DNA of 5,179 nt from Actinomycetes bacterium (lineage in GTDB: Bacteria > Actinomycetota > Actinomycetes > Actinomycetales > Microbacteriaceae). This document shows positions 1-4,539 of the stretch, piece by piece (positions within the stretch are counted from its first letter, which is position 1; each line of letters opens with the position of its first letter). The DNA lies in the NCBI GenBank assembly GCA_023390155.1, contig JAEWDJ010000183.1, positions 1 to 5,179 on the forward strand, written 5' to 3'. The position numbers and the translations under genes were made by a program. Below the pieces are notes generated by a model. The model was not told where the DNA came from. It worked only from the letters and a program-made list of their open reading frames with translations, and ran no database searches.

Positions 1-161
1 GCCCGGACCTCGCGCGCCGCTTCTCGGTGCTGCAGACCCCCACCACCCTCGTCCTCGACGGCTCGGGCGCCGTCCGCGCCCGCATCGGCGGCGCCGCCCG
101 ACCCGCCGACGTGCGAGCCACCCTCGACCGCATCCTCGGGAGCGACCATGTCCCAGCCTGA
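1..161 (+). CDS. Thioredoxin-fold protein, C-terminal fragment (5' end outside window)
   Basis: The reading frame is open from the window edge (first full codon at base 3) to a TGA at 159-161, giving 52 visible residues. The fragment has a TPTT segment at about residues 13-16, which fits the cis-proline loop of thioredoxin folds, followed by a hydrophobic strand (LVLDGSG), a short strand (VRARIGG) and an amphipathic C-terminal helix (ADVRATLDRIL). This is the usual end of a TlpA/thioredoxin-like domain. The CxxC redox motif and any signal peptide would lie upstream, so catalytic competence and location cannot be judged. Its last 14 bases overlap the start of the DUF4395 gene, so the two are almost certainly co-transcribed and translationally coupled. 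Alternative: any other thioredoxin-superfamily member, such as a peroxiredoxin-like protein. Fold assignment is fairly sure; specific function is unknown. Confidence 0.72.
   Translation, partial: PDLARRFSVLQTPTTLVLDGSGAVRARIGGAARPADVRATLDRILGSDHVPA
138..142 (+). promoter_or_regulatory. Ribosome binding site for the DUF4395 gene
   Basis: GGGAG lies 5 bases before the ATG at 148, inside the end of the upstream thioredoxin-like gene. It supports this ATG as the start even though the two genes overlap by 14 bases. Confidence 0.6.
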
Positions 162-633
162 CCGACCCGCCGGCATCGACCCGCGCTCCCCGCGCTTCGG
201 CGCCGGGATCACCGCCGTGCTCCTCCTCGTCGACGTCTTCCTCGCCCTGGTGGGCGCGACCACGGCCGCCGCCGTCCTGCTGCTGGTCATCGCGCTCCTG
301 TTCGCCTGGGGCGCGTTCGCCGGCATCCGCCGCCACCCGTACGGCGTGCTCTACCGCCGGCTGGTGCAGCCGCGCCTCGCGCCGCCGGCCGAGCGGGAGG
401 ATCCCGCTCCCCCGACCTTCGCGCAGGGGGTCGGGCTGGTCGTGACCGGCGCCGGGCTCGTCCTGCATCTGCTCGGCGTCCCGTACGCCCTGCCCGTCGC
501 GGCCGCGCTCGCGTTCGTCGCCGCCTTCCTCAACGCCGTCTTCGGCTACTGCCTGGGCTGCCAGATCTACCTGCTGCTCGTCCGCGCCGGAGTGGTCCGC
601 CGACGTGCCGCCGCCAGCGGCCCGGCGGCCTGA
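148..633 (+). CDS. DUF4395 family integral membrane protein with CxxC motif
   Basis: This 161-residue protein has the two hallmarks I associate with DUF4395: an N-terminal IDPRSPRFGAG segment (about 10-20) and a C-terminal FGYCLGCQIY segment (about 132-141) with cysteines C135 and C138. Four hydrophobic stretches are visible at about 20-37, 40-59, 93-110 and 112-132. They are separated by a basic and proline-rich loop (about 60-91), so it is a polytopic inner-membrane protein. The CxxC sits at the end of the fourth helix, a plausible site for disulfide exchange at the membrane face. The gene overlaps the preceding thioredoxin-like gene by 14 bases, which suggests the two proteins form a redox pair; this is inference, as the family has no firmly established function that I know of. 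The start is supported by a GGGAG 5 bases upstream. Length is normal for the family. Confidence 0.85.
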   Translation: MSQPDRPAGIDPRSPRFGAGITAVLLLVDVFLALVGATTAAAVLLLVIALLFAWGAFAGIRRHPYGVLYRRLVQPRLAPPAEREDPAPPTFAQGVGLVVTGAGLVLHLLGVPYALPVAAALAFVAAFLNAVFGYCLGCQIYLLLVRAGVVRRRAAASGPAA

Positions 634-657
634 GCGCCAAACCGGGAATCCCCCGCA

Positions 658-679
658 CGCCGGGCGGACGGCGCCGGCG
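658..679 (+). terminator. Weak hairpin after the DUF4395 gene
   Basis: CGCCGG (658-663) can pair with CCGGCG (674-679) around a 10-base loop, 24 bases after the DUF4395 stop codon. There is no T-tract, and short GC stems like this are common by chance here. It is only a weak terminator candidate for the thioredoxin-like/DUF4395 unit. Confidence 0.2.
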
Positions 680-685
680 CGTCGG

Positions 686-691
686 TAGTCT
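686..691 (+). promoter_or_regulatory. Candidate -10 box for osmC
   Basis: TAGTCT fits the actinobacterial TANNNT -10 pattern and is followed by GG, as are the two candidate boxes in the dapB/GNAT divergent region. It would place the transcription start near 698, giving a leader of roughly 37 bases. I see no convincing TTGACA-like -35 element 16-18 bases upstream, which is common in such promoters. Confidence 0.45.
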
Positions 692-699
692 GGACGCAC

Positions 700-717
700 C
701 CGCCGCGCCCGCGGCGG
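700..717 (+). promoter_or_regulatory. Stem-loop in the osmC 5' leader
   Basis: CCGCCGC (700-706) is a perfect inverted match to GCGGCGG (711-717) around a four-base loop (GCCC). If transcription starts about 7 bases after the TAGTCT box, this all-GC stem sits at the very 5' end of the mRNA. It ends 7 bases before the ribosome binding site. It could protect the transcript from 5' decay or influence ribosome access. Its function is inferred; only the pairing is seen. Confidence 0.4.
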
Positions 718-724
718 ACGGAAC

Positions 725-729
725 AGGAG
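725..729 (+). promoter_or_regulatory. Ribosome binding site for osmC
   Basis: AGGAG, 5 bases before the ATG at 735. It is the best Shine-Dalgarno match in the window and fixes the osmC start. Confidence 0.75.
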
Positions 730-734
730 CACCC

Positions 735-1160
735 ATGCCCGTCACCAGCGAATCCACCACCGTCTGGACCGGAGACCTCACGTCCGGATCCGGGAACGTC
801 ACCCTCGACTCCTCGGGCGCCGCAGAACTGCCCGTGACCTGGAAGGCCCGCTCGCAGGGCGGCGGCGACGTGACGACCCCGGAGGAGTTGCTGGGCGCGG
901 CGCACGCCGCGTGCTTCTCGATGGCGTTCTCGAACATCCTCTCGGGCTTCGGCTCGGCCCCGGAGAGCATCCGGACCACCGCCGCCGTCACCTTCGACCC
1001 GGCCGAGGGCATCACCGGGAGCCACCTGACCGTCGAGGCGACCGTGCCGGGCCTGTCCGCCGAGGACTTCCAGCGCCTGGCCGACGAGGCCAAGCGCACC
1101 TGCCCCGTCTCGCGGGCCCTGGTCGGCATCCCGATCACGCTCGACGCCACCCTGGCCTGA
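735..1160 (+). CDS. osmC: OsmC-type organic hydroperoxide reductase
   Basis: OsmC is a cytoplasmic thiol peroxidase that reduces organic hydroperoxides and peroxide, usually as an intertwined homodimer. This 141-residue protein matches the classic OsmC subfamily in length (the E. coli protein is about 143). The segment PEELLGAAHAACFSMAFS (about 49-66) is nearly the E. coli wording and carries the peroxidatic cysteine C60 and the conserved glutamate pair E50/E51. The resolving cysteine is C123 in TCPVSRAL. An early W-x-GD (11-14) also fits. Both catalytic cysteines are present, so it should be active. The start ATG has AGGAG 5 bases upstream. It has its own likely promoter and a leader hairpin, and is followed after 3 bases by an epimerase gene. 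In this family the reducing partner is often a lipoyl or thioredoxin-type thiol system; the nearby thioredoxin-like gene is a possible but unproven partner. Confidence 0.95.
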   Translation: MPVTSESTTVWTGDLTSGSGNVTLDSSGAAELPVTWKARSQGGGDVTTPEELLGAAHAACFSMAFSNILSGFGSAPESIRTTAAVTFDPAEGITGSHLTVEATVPGLSAEDFQRLADEAKRTCPVSRALVGIPITLDATLA

Positions 1161-1163
1161 ACC

Positions 1164-2060
1164 GTGCGGGTGCTCGTGGCCGGCGCCTCCGGCATGATCG
1201 GCACCGAGCTCACCCGGCAGCTCGCCGGCGCGGGCCACGAGGTGCGCCGGCTGGTGCGCCGGCGTCCGCAGTCCGCCGACGAGTTCCACTGGTCGCCGTC
1301 GACCCGCATGATCGACGTCAACCTGATGGAGACGACGGACGCGGTGGTGAACCTCTCCGGCGCCTCGCTCAACCACCTGCCGTGGACGGCCGCGACCAAG
1401 CGCCGCATCCTGTCGTCACGGCTGGAGGCGACGGGGACGCTCACCGACGCCATGCGGCAGTCCTCGCGCCCGCCCGCCGTCTTCCTGAGCGGGTCGGCCG
1501 TCGGATACTACGGCGACCGGCCCGGTCAGAAGCTGACCGAGGACGCGGCGAAGGGCACCGGGTTCCTCTCCGACGTCGTCGAGGCGTGGGAGACCGCCGC
1601 GCGCCTCGCGCCGGAGAAGACCCGGGTGGTCCTTCTGCGCACCGGCCTCGTCATCGGGCGCGGCGGCGCGATGAAGCCGCTGCTGCCCGTCGCGAAGCTG
1701 GGCCTCGCCGGCCCGATCGCGGGTGGCGGGATGCACTGGCCGTGGGTGAGCCTGCACGACGAGGCCGCCGCCATCGTGCACCTGCTGACCTCGAGCCTGG
1801 AGGGCCCGGTCAACATCGTCGGTCCCACGCCGGCCACCGCGGGCGGGGTGCTCCGGGCGCTGACCGCCGCCGTCCACCGCCCCTACGGGCTGCCTCTCCC
1901 CGAGAAGGCGATCACGCTCACCCTGCGGGAGGCCGGGCGCGAGCTGCTGCTCGCGAGTCAGAAGGTGATCCCGGCGCGACTCCTCGAGGACGGCTTCGCC
2001 TTCCGCGACCGCACGGTGCGGGACGCGATGGAACACCTCGTGGAGCCTGCCGCCGCGTAG
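1164..2060 (+). CDS. TIGR01777-family NAD(P)-dependent epimerase (YfcH/SulA-like)
   Basis: This is an atypical short-chain dehydrogenase/reductase of the TIGR01777 (E. coli YfcH-like) family; the physiological substrate is not known. The 298 residues open with a Rossmann fold: GASGMIG (7-13) is the GxxGxxG dinucleotide loop, and R32-R34 after the second strand could favour NADP. VNLSGA (62-67) and SGSAVGYYG (109-117, with the YYG signature) are family hallmarks. The C-terminal DUF1731 region runs from about 244 to 291 and includes LLLASQKVIPARLLEDGF. The GTG start at 1164 is chosen because the first in-frame ATG (1194) would delete most of the glycine loop. No Shine-Dalgarno is visible, and the start lies 3 bases after the osmC stop, so translation probably depends on coupling to osmC. 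Length is typical, and there is no fused SRPBCC domain. Family call is secure; the link to peroxide stress is inference from position only. Confidence 0.92.
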   Translation: MRVLVAGASGMIGTELTRQLAGAGHEVRRLVRRRPQSADEFHWSPSTRMIDVNLMETTDAVVNLSGASLNHLPWTAATKRRILSSRLEATGTLTDAMRQSSRPPAVFLSGSAVGYYGDRPGQKLTEDAAKGTGFLSDVVEAWETAARLAPEKTRVVLLRTGLVIGRGGAMKPLLPVAKLGLAGPIAGGGMHWPWVSLHDEAAAIVHLLTSSLEGPVNIVGPTPATAGGVLRALTAAVHRPYGLPLPEKAITLTLREAGRELLLASQKVIPARLLEDGFAFRDRTVRDAMEHLVEPAAA

Positions 2061-2088
2061 GCCGCGGCGCTCGCCTCACGGGCGGGCG
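2051..2088. terminator. GC hairpins between the convergent epimerase and TPR genes
   Basis: Two mutually exclusive stems lie around the 15-base gap between the convergent genes. CGCCGCG (2051-2057) pairs perfectly with CGCGGCG (2063-2069) around a loop holding the epimerase stop codon. In plus-strand RNA, bases 2068-2075 pair with 2081-2088 (8 pairs, one G-U) around a 5-base loop. No T-tract follows either stem. They may act as a T-less terminator, but short GC stems arise readily in such GC-rich DNA. Confidence 0.3.
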
Positions 2089-2534
2089 GCGCGGCCCTCG
2101 GCCCGGTACAGCCGGATCGACTGCCGCAGCGCCTCCCGCGCTCGGCGCCGGTCGCCTGAGGCGTCGTAGGCAAGCCCCAGCCGGAACCAGGCGCGCCAGC
2201 TCTCGGGCGCGGCCTCCACCTCGGCCTTGTAGGTCGGGAAGTCGGCGTCGGCGGCGTCGCGCAACGGCCGGCCGCTCGCCCGGTGCGGCAGCTGCTCCTC
2301 GGGGAGGCCGCCCTCGGCGTCGAGGATGCGCACCAGCTTCTCGGTCTGCGCGCCGAAGAGCAGCTCCCGGCCGATCGCCCAGGCGGCGATGATCGGCAGC
2401 AGGATCAGGGCGACGCCCATCGCGATGCCGACCGGCTCCCCGCTCGCGATGAGCAGGACCGATCGCTGGAAGACCAGCACGAGGTAGACGAGCAGGATGA
2501 TCGCCATGACGATGGCGGCGACGCGGTTCCTCAT
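2076..2534 (-). CDS. Small membrane protein with C-terminal TPR-like repeat, function unknown
   Basis: I do not recognise a named family. The 152-residue protein begins with a basic MRNR and a hydrophobic helix (about 5-22), then a second one (about 37-56). This predicts a two-helix membrane anchor with a short external loop and both ends in the cytoplasm. The soluble part (about 60-152) ends in a single TPR-like unit at about 112-145, with W112/W115...LG.AY..SGD...A...L..SI.LY spacing. A lone TPR suggests a protein-protein contact surface. The ATG lies 7 bases after the dapB stop on the same strand with no obvious Shine-Dalgarno, so it is probably co-transcribed and coupled with dapB. It converges with the epimerase gene across a 15-base gap. 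A role in cell-wall precursor supply is possible from the dapB context, but nothing in the protein shows it. Confidence 0.8.
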   Translation of the reverse strand: MRNRVAAIVMAIILLVYLVLVFQRSVLLIASGEPVGIAMGVALILLPIIAAWAIGRELLFGAQTEKLVRILDAEGGLPEEQLPHRASGRPLRDAADADFPTYKAEVEAAPESWRAWFRLGLAYDASGDRRRAREALRQSIRLYRAEGRAARP

Positions 2535-2541
2535 CCGGCGC

Positions 2542-3321
2542 TCAGCGCTCGCGCACGGTGGGCCGGGGCGGTTCGCCGTCCGGGCCGGAGATGCCGAGGT
2601 CGATCAGCGCGTCGAGCCCCACCAGCACGCCGGTCGCGTTCGCGGCCGCGCGCAGCGCCAGCAGGATGCCCGCCTCGTAGGCCTGGGGGCCGACGGTGTC
2701 GTGCCGGATGGTGAGGGTCTCGCCCGGGCCGCCGAAGATCACCTGCTGCTCGGCGACGACGCCGCGCATCCGGAGGCTGTGGATGGGCACGCTCGCCACC
2801 TGCTGGCCGCGGGCGCGCTGGTCGGTGTGCGGGGCGTCGACCGGACCGCGCCCGGCGCGGGCGGCGCCGATCAGCTCGGCGGTGCGGACGGCCGTTCCGG
2901 ACGGCGAGTCGACCTTGGTCGCGCCGTGCGCCTCGATGATCTCGATGGAGTCGAAGAAGCGGGCGGCGACGGTCGCGAAGGCGGTGCCGAGGGCCGAGCC
3001 GAGCGAGAAGTTCGGGATGACGACCGCGCCCCGCCCCTCGTGCTCGGCGACGCGCCGCTCCAGGTCGAGGATGCGGTCGGCGGACCAGCCGGAGGTCCCG
3101 ACGAGCACGTTGAGGCCGTTGTCGACCGCGAACGCGACGATGCCCGGGCTCACCTGCGGGAGGGTCATGTCGACGAGCACGTCCGCCCCGAGCATCTCGT
3201 CGAGGGACGACGACGAGCCCAGGGTCGCGACGAGCTCGAGGTCGTCCGCCTGCTCGATGAGCCGGACGGCCACGCTTCCCAGTTTCCCGCTCGCCCCCGC
3301 GACGGCCACGCGAATAGTCAC
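2542..3321 (-). CDS. dapB: 4-hydroxy-tetrahydrodipicolinate reductase
   Basis: DapB reduces 4-hydroxy-tetrahydrodipicolinate with NAD(P)H in the lysine/meso-diaminopimelate pathway and is cytoplasmic and tetrameric. The 259-residue protein has the N-terminal dinucleotide loop GASGKLG (9-15), VDMTLP (50-55), VGTSGW (74-79), PNFSLGS (103-109), the catalytic region EAHGATKVDSPSGTA (130-144), and FGGPGETLTIRHDT (196-209). The proton-donor histidine (H132) and the lysine (K136) are present, as is the SGTA substrate loop. The family's second histidine, next to H132, is glycine here (G133). The GTG start is supported by the glycine loop starting at residue 9 and by numbering that matches the mycobacterial enzyme at H132/K136. 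A polar tail of about 16 residues follows the usual C-terminus. A TAGGGT box 6 bases before the GTG suggests a leaderless transcript. It heads a two-gene unit with the TPR membrane protein. Confidence 0.96.
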   Translation of the reverse strand: MTIRVAVAGASGKLGSVAVRLIEQADDLELVATLGSSSSLDEMLGADVLVDMTLPQVSPGIVAFAVDNGLNVLVGTSGWSADRILDLERRVAEHEGRGAVVIPNFSLGSALGTAFATVAARFFDSIEIIEAHGATKVDSPSGTAVRTAELIGAARAGRGPVDAPHTDQRARGQQVASVPIHSLRMRGVVAEQQVIFGGPGETLTIRHDTVGPQAYEAGILLALRAAANATGVLVGLDALIDLGISGPDGEPPRPTVRER

Positions 3322-3327
3322 GGGTCC

Positions 3328-3333
3328 ACCCTA
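3328..3333 (-). promoter_or_regulatory. Candidate -10 box for dapB (leaderless)
   Basis: Read on the minus strand this is TAGGGT followed by GG, matching TANNNT, and the GTG start codon begins exactly 6 bases later. That spacing would place transcription initiation at or next to the start codon, giving a leaderless mRNA. An alternative reading is that AGGGTGG is a poor Shine-Dalgarno. No clear -35 element is seen. Confidence 0.5.
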
Positions 3334-3339
3334 CCCGGC

Positions 3340-3362
3340 GCCCCGTGTCCGGACCGCGGGGC
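3340..3362. promoter_or_regulatory. Imperfect dyad between divergent promoter boxes (possible operator)
   Basis: Outer arms GCCCCG (3340-3345) and CGGGGC (3357-3362) enclose the perfect 8-base palindrome GTCCGGAC (3347-3354), with one unpaired base on the left and two on the right. The dyad fits almost exactly between the two divergent -10 boxes (3328-3333 and 3363-3368). That is where a repressor or activator could act on both genes. Its binding role is inference, and the high GC content makes such dyads easier to find by chance. Confidence 0.25.
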
Positions 3363-3368
3363 TACGCT
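3363..3368 (+). promoter_or_regulatory. Candidate -10 box for the GNAT gene (leaderless)
   Basis: TACGCT matches TANNNT, is followed by GG, and ends 6 bases before the ATG at 3375. This is the same geometry as the dapB box on the other strand. It implies a leaderless transcript and argues for ATG 3375 over the GTG at 3345, which would lie upstream of the promoter box. Confidence 0.5.
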
Positions 3369-3374
3369 GGGGCG

Positions 3375-3899
3375 ATGGTGTCATTCGCAGACGTCGCCGT
3401 CACCGACGCGGCCGCCCACCGCATGCTCGCGGACTACTTCGCCGAGCGCGCCGCGACCTTCCCGTCGGCGCAGGGCGCCTACCGCACCACCTTCCCCGAC
3501 CCGTCCCAGTTCGTCGCCCCGTCCGGCGTCTTCCTCCTCGCCTACGACGAGGACGGCGAGGCCGGGTGCGGCGGCGTGCGCGAGCTCCGCGTCCCCCCGA
3601 GCGCGACCGATGAGGGCGACGGCGTCGTCCGGTACGAGATCAAGCATCTCTGGGTCGCGCCCGCGCACCGCCGCCGCGGGCTCGGGCGGGCGATCCTGTC
3701 GGAACTGGAGCACCGCGCCCGCGGCTTCGGCGCGACGGAGGTGGTGCTCGACACCAACGAGAGCCTGGAGGCCGCCGGGGCGCTCTACCGCACCCACGGC
3801 TACGAGGACATCCAGCCCTACAACGACAACCCGAACGCCACCAACTGGTACCGCAAGGTGCTCGACGAGACCGGCCGCAGCGAGGCCGGCCTCAGCTAG
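3375..3899 (+). CDS. GNAT family N-acetyltransferase
   Basis: GNAT enzymes move an acetyl group from acetyl-CoA to an amine. This 174-residue protein has a central strand (VFLLAYDEDGEAGCGG, about 52-67), then motif A: the strand YEIKHLWVAP (87-96) and the pyrophosphate loop R99-x-x-G102-L-G104 leading into the helix RAILSELEHRA. Motif B-like sequence follows (VLDTNESLEAAGALYRTHGY, 124-143). The C-terminal YNDNPNATNWYRKVL (149-163) is typical of stand-alone GNATs. The substrate cannot be told from sequence. I chose ATG 3375 rather than the in-frame GTG at 3345 because a TANNNT box lies 6 bases before the ATG and the extra ten residues look like untranslated promoter DNA. The gene diverges from dapB and converges on the phosphatase gene, sharing a CTAG for both stops. 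It is a single-gene transcript by arrangement. Confidence 0.9.
   Translation: MVSFADVAVTDAAAHRMLADYFAERAATFPSAQGAYRTTFPDPSQFVAPSGVFLLAYDEDGEAGCGGVRELRVPPSATDEGDGVVRYEIKHLWVAPAHRRRGLGRAILSELEHRARGFGATEVVLDTNESLEAAGALYRTHGYEDIQPYNDNPNATNWYRKVLDETGRSEAGLS
3871..3893. repeat. Overlapping inverted repeats at the GNAT 3' end
   Basis: GAGGCCGGCCTC (3882-3893) is a perfect 12-base palindrome. CCGGCC (3871-3876) can also pair with GGCCGG (3884-3889) around a 7-base loop. Both lie in the last codons of the GNAT gene just before the shared stop codons. As there is no intergenic DNA, any termination signal for the convergent pair would have to lie within coding sequence such as this. No T-tract is present, so the terminator role is speculative. 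Confidence 0.3.
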
Positions 3900-4498
3900 A
3901 CCGGCTGCAGCTCGGGCAGGCCGGTGCGCAGCTCGACCGGCAGGTGGCCGAGGTCGTTGTGCACCACGAGGACCGGCGGCTTGGCCGAGCGCACGCGGAT
4001 GATCGTCAGGCCGCAGTTGGCCTGGTTGAGGCCGAGCCACCGCCACGCGGGGGCGTCGAAGACGTGACGCACGAACCAGCCGATCACGAAGTTGTGGGTG
4101 ACGAGCAGGTCGTGCCGGTCGCCCAGCGCCGGGGTGAGGAACTCCCCCACCGCGTCCTCCATCTGCGCGCTGCCGGCCTCGATCTCGGCCTCGGTCACCG
4201 AGCCGAAGAACGACTCGAACGCCTTGGGCATGTCGGGGGTCGGGCCCGACGGGATGCAGTCGAACAGGAGGCTCGACGGCTCGGGGTTCAGCGCGGGCAT
4301 CCGCTCGGCCATGATGGCGGCCGTCTCGGCGGCGCGCGCCAGCGGCGAGTGGTACATGGCGGTGAACGGGATGCCGCTCAGGCGCTCGGCGATGAGATGC
4401 GCCTGGCGCTTGCCGCGCGGGGACAGCGGGCCGTCGGGCATGCCGTGCTCGGCGTCCTGCTGCTCGCCGTGGCGGACGAGGTAGAGGTAGTGGGGCAC
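3896..4498 (-). CDS. Histidine phosphatase family protein (PGAM-like)
   Basis: Members of this superfamily hydrolyse phosphate esters through a phosphohistidine intermediate. The 200-residue protein has the N-terminal catalytic LVRHGE (7-12) with nucleophile H10 and R9. It also has HSPLARAAETA (50-60) with the phosphate-binding R55, and the second histidine H134 in LLVTHN (130-135). D79 in the FDCIPSGPTP segment is in a position where PGAM5-like proteins carry their acid/base glutamate; that match is inference. All core residues are present, so it should be active, but the substrate is unknown. The GTG start is supported by AAAGG 7 bases upstream and by the RHG motif at the usual distance from the N-terminus. 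It follows the M16 peptidase gene after 41 bases on the same strand with no promoter-like box between, so the two are likely co-transcribed. Its stop overlaps the GNAT stop from the other strand. Confidence 0.93.
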   Translation of the reverse strand: MPHYLYLVRHGEQQDAEHGMPDGPLSPRGKRQAHLIAERLSGIPFTAMYHSPLARAAETAAIMAERMPALNPEPSSLLFDCIPSGPTPDMPKAFESFFGSVTEAEIEAGSAQMEDAVGEFLTPALGDRHDLLVTHNFVIGWFVRHVFDAPAWRWLGLNQANCGLTIIRVRSAKPPVLVVHNDLGHLPVELRTGLPELQPV

Positions 4499-4505
4499 CG
4501 GGAGA

Positions 4506-4510
4506 CCTTT
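4506..4510 (-). promoter_or_regulatory. Ribosome binding site for the histidine phosphatase
   Basis: On the minus strand this reads AAAGG, 7 bases before the GTG at 4498. It supports the GTG start in the short gap after the peptidase gene. Confidence 0.55.
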
Positions 4511-4539
4511 CGGAACGGGGATGTCGGGAAGCGGCGGGA

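Noticed and set aside
671..680. Palindrome GCGCCGGCGC as an operator for osmC
   Set aside because: Short all-GC palindromes are frequent by chance at this base composition, and nothing else ties it to a regulator.
530..1453. Long minus-strand open frames opposite osmC and the epimerase (307 and 269 codons)
   Set aside because: No recognisable motif, biased composition, and fully antisense to genes with clear catalytic residues.
911..2392. Long plus-strand open frame of 493 codons across osmC and the epimerase gene
   Set aside because: Its translation is arginine/proline/glycine-rich low-complexity sequence with no domain, and it lies out of frame over two well-supported genes. Such shadows are expected in very GC-rich DNA.
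3345..3374. Upstream GTG start for the GNAT gene adding ten residues
   Set aside because: It lies upstream of the TANNNT box at 3363-3368 and has no Shine-Dalgarno. ATG 3375 gives a normal GNAT N-terminus.
2497..4002. Plus-strand open frame of 501 codons opposite dapB and running through the GNAT gene
   Set aside because: It is the antisense of dapB, then an out-of-frame reading of the GNAT gene. The composition is repetitive (RR, PP, AA) without domains.
4499..4539. Gap between the M16 and phosphatase genes as a promoter or terminator
   Set aside because: No TANNNT box at a usable distance on the minus strand and no clear stem-loop; only a ribosome binding site is supported.
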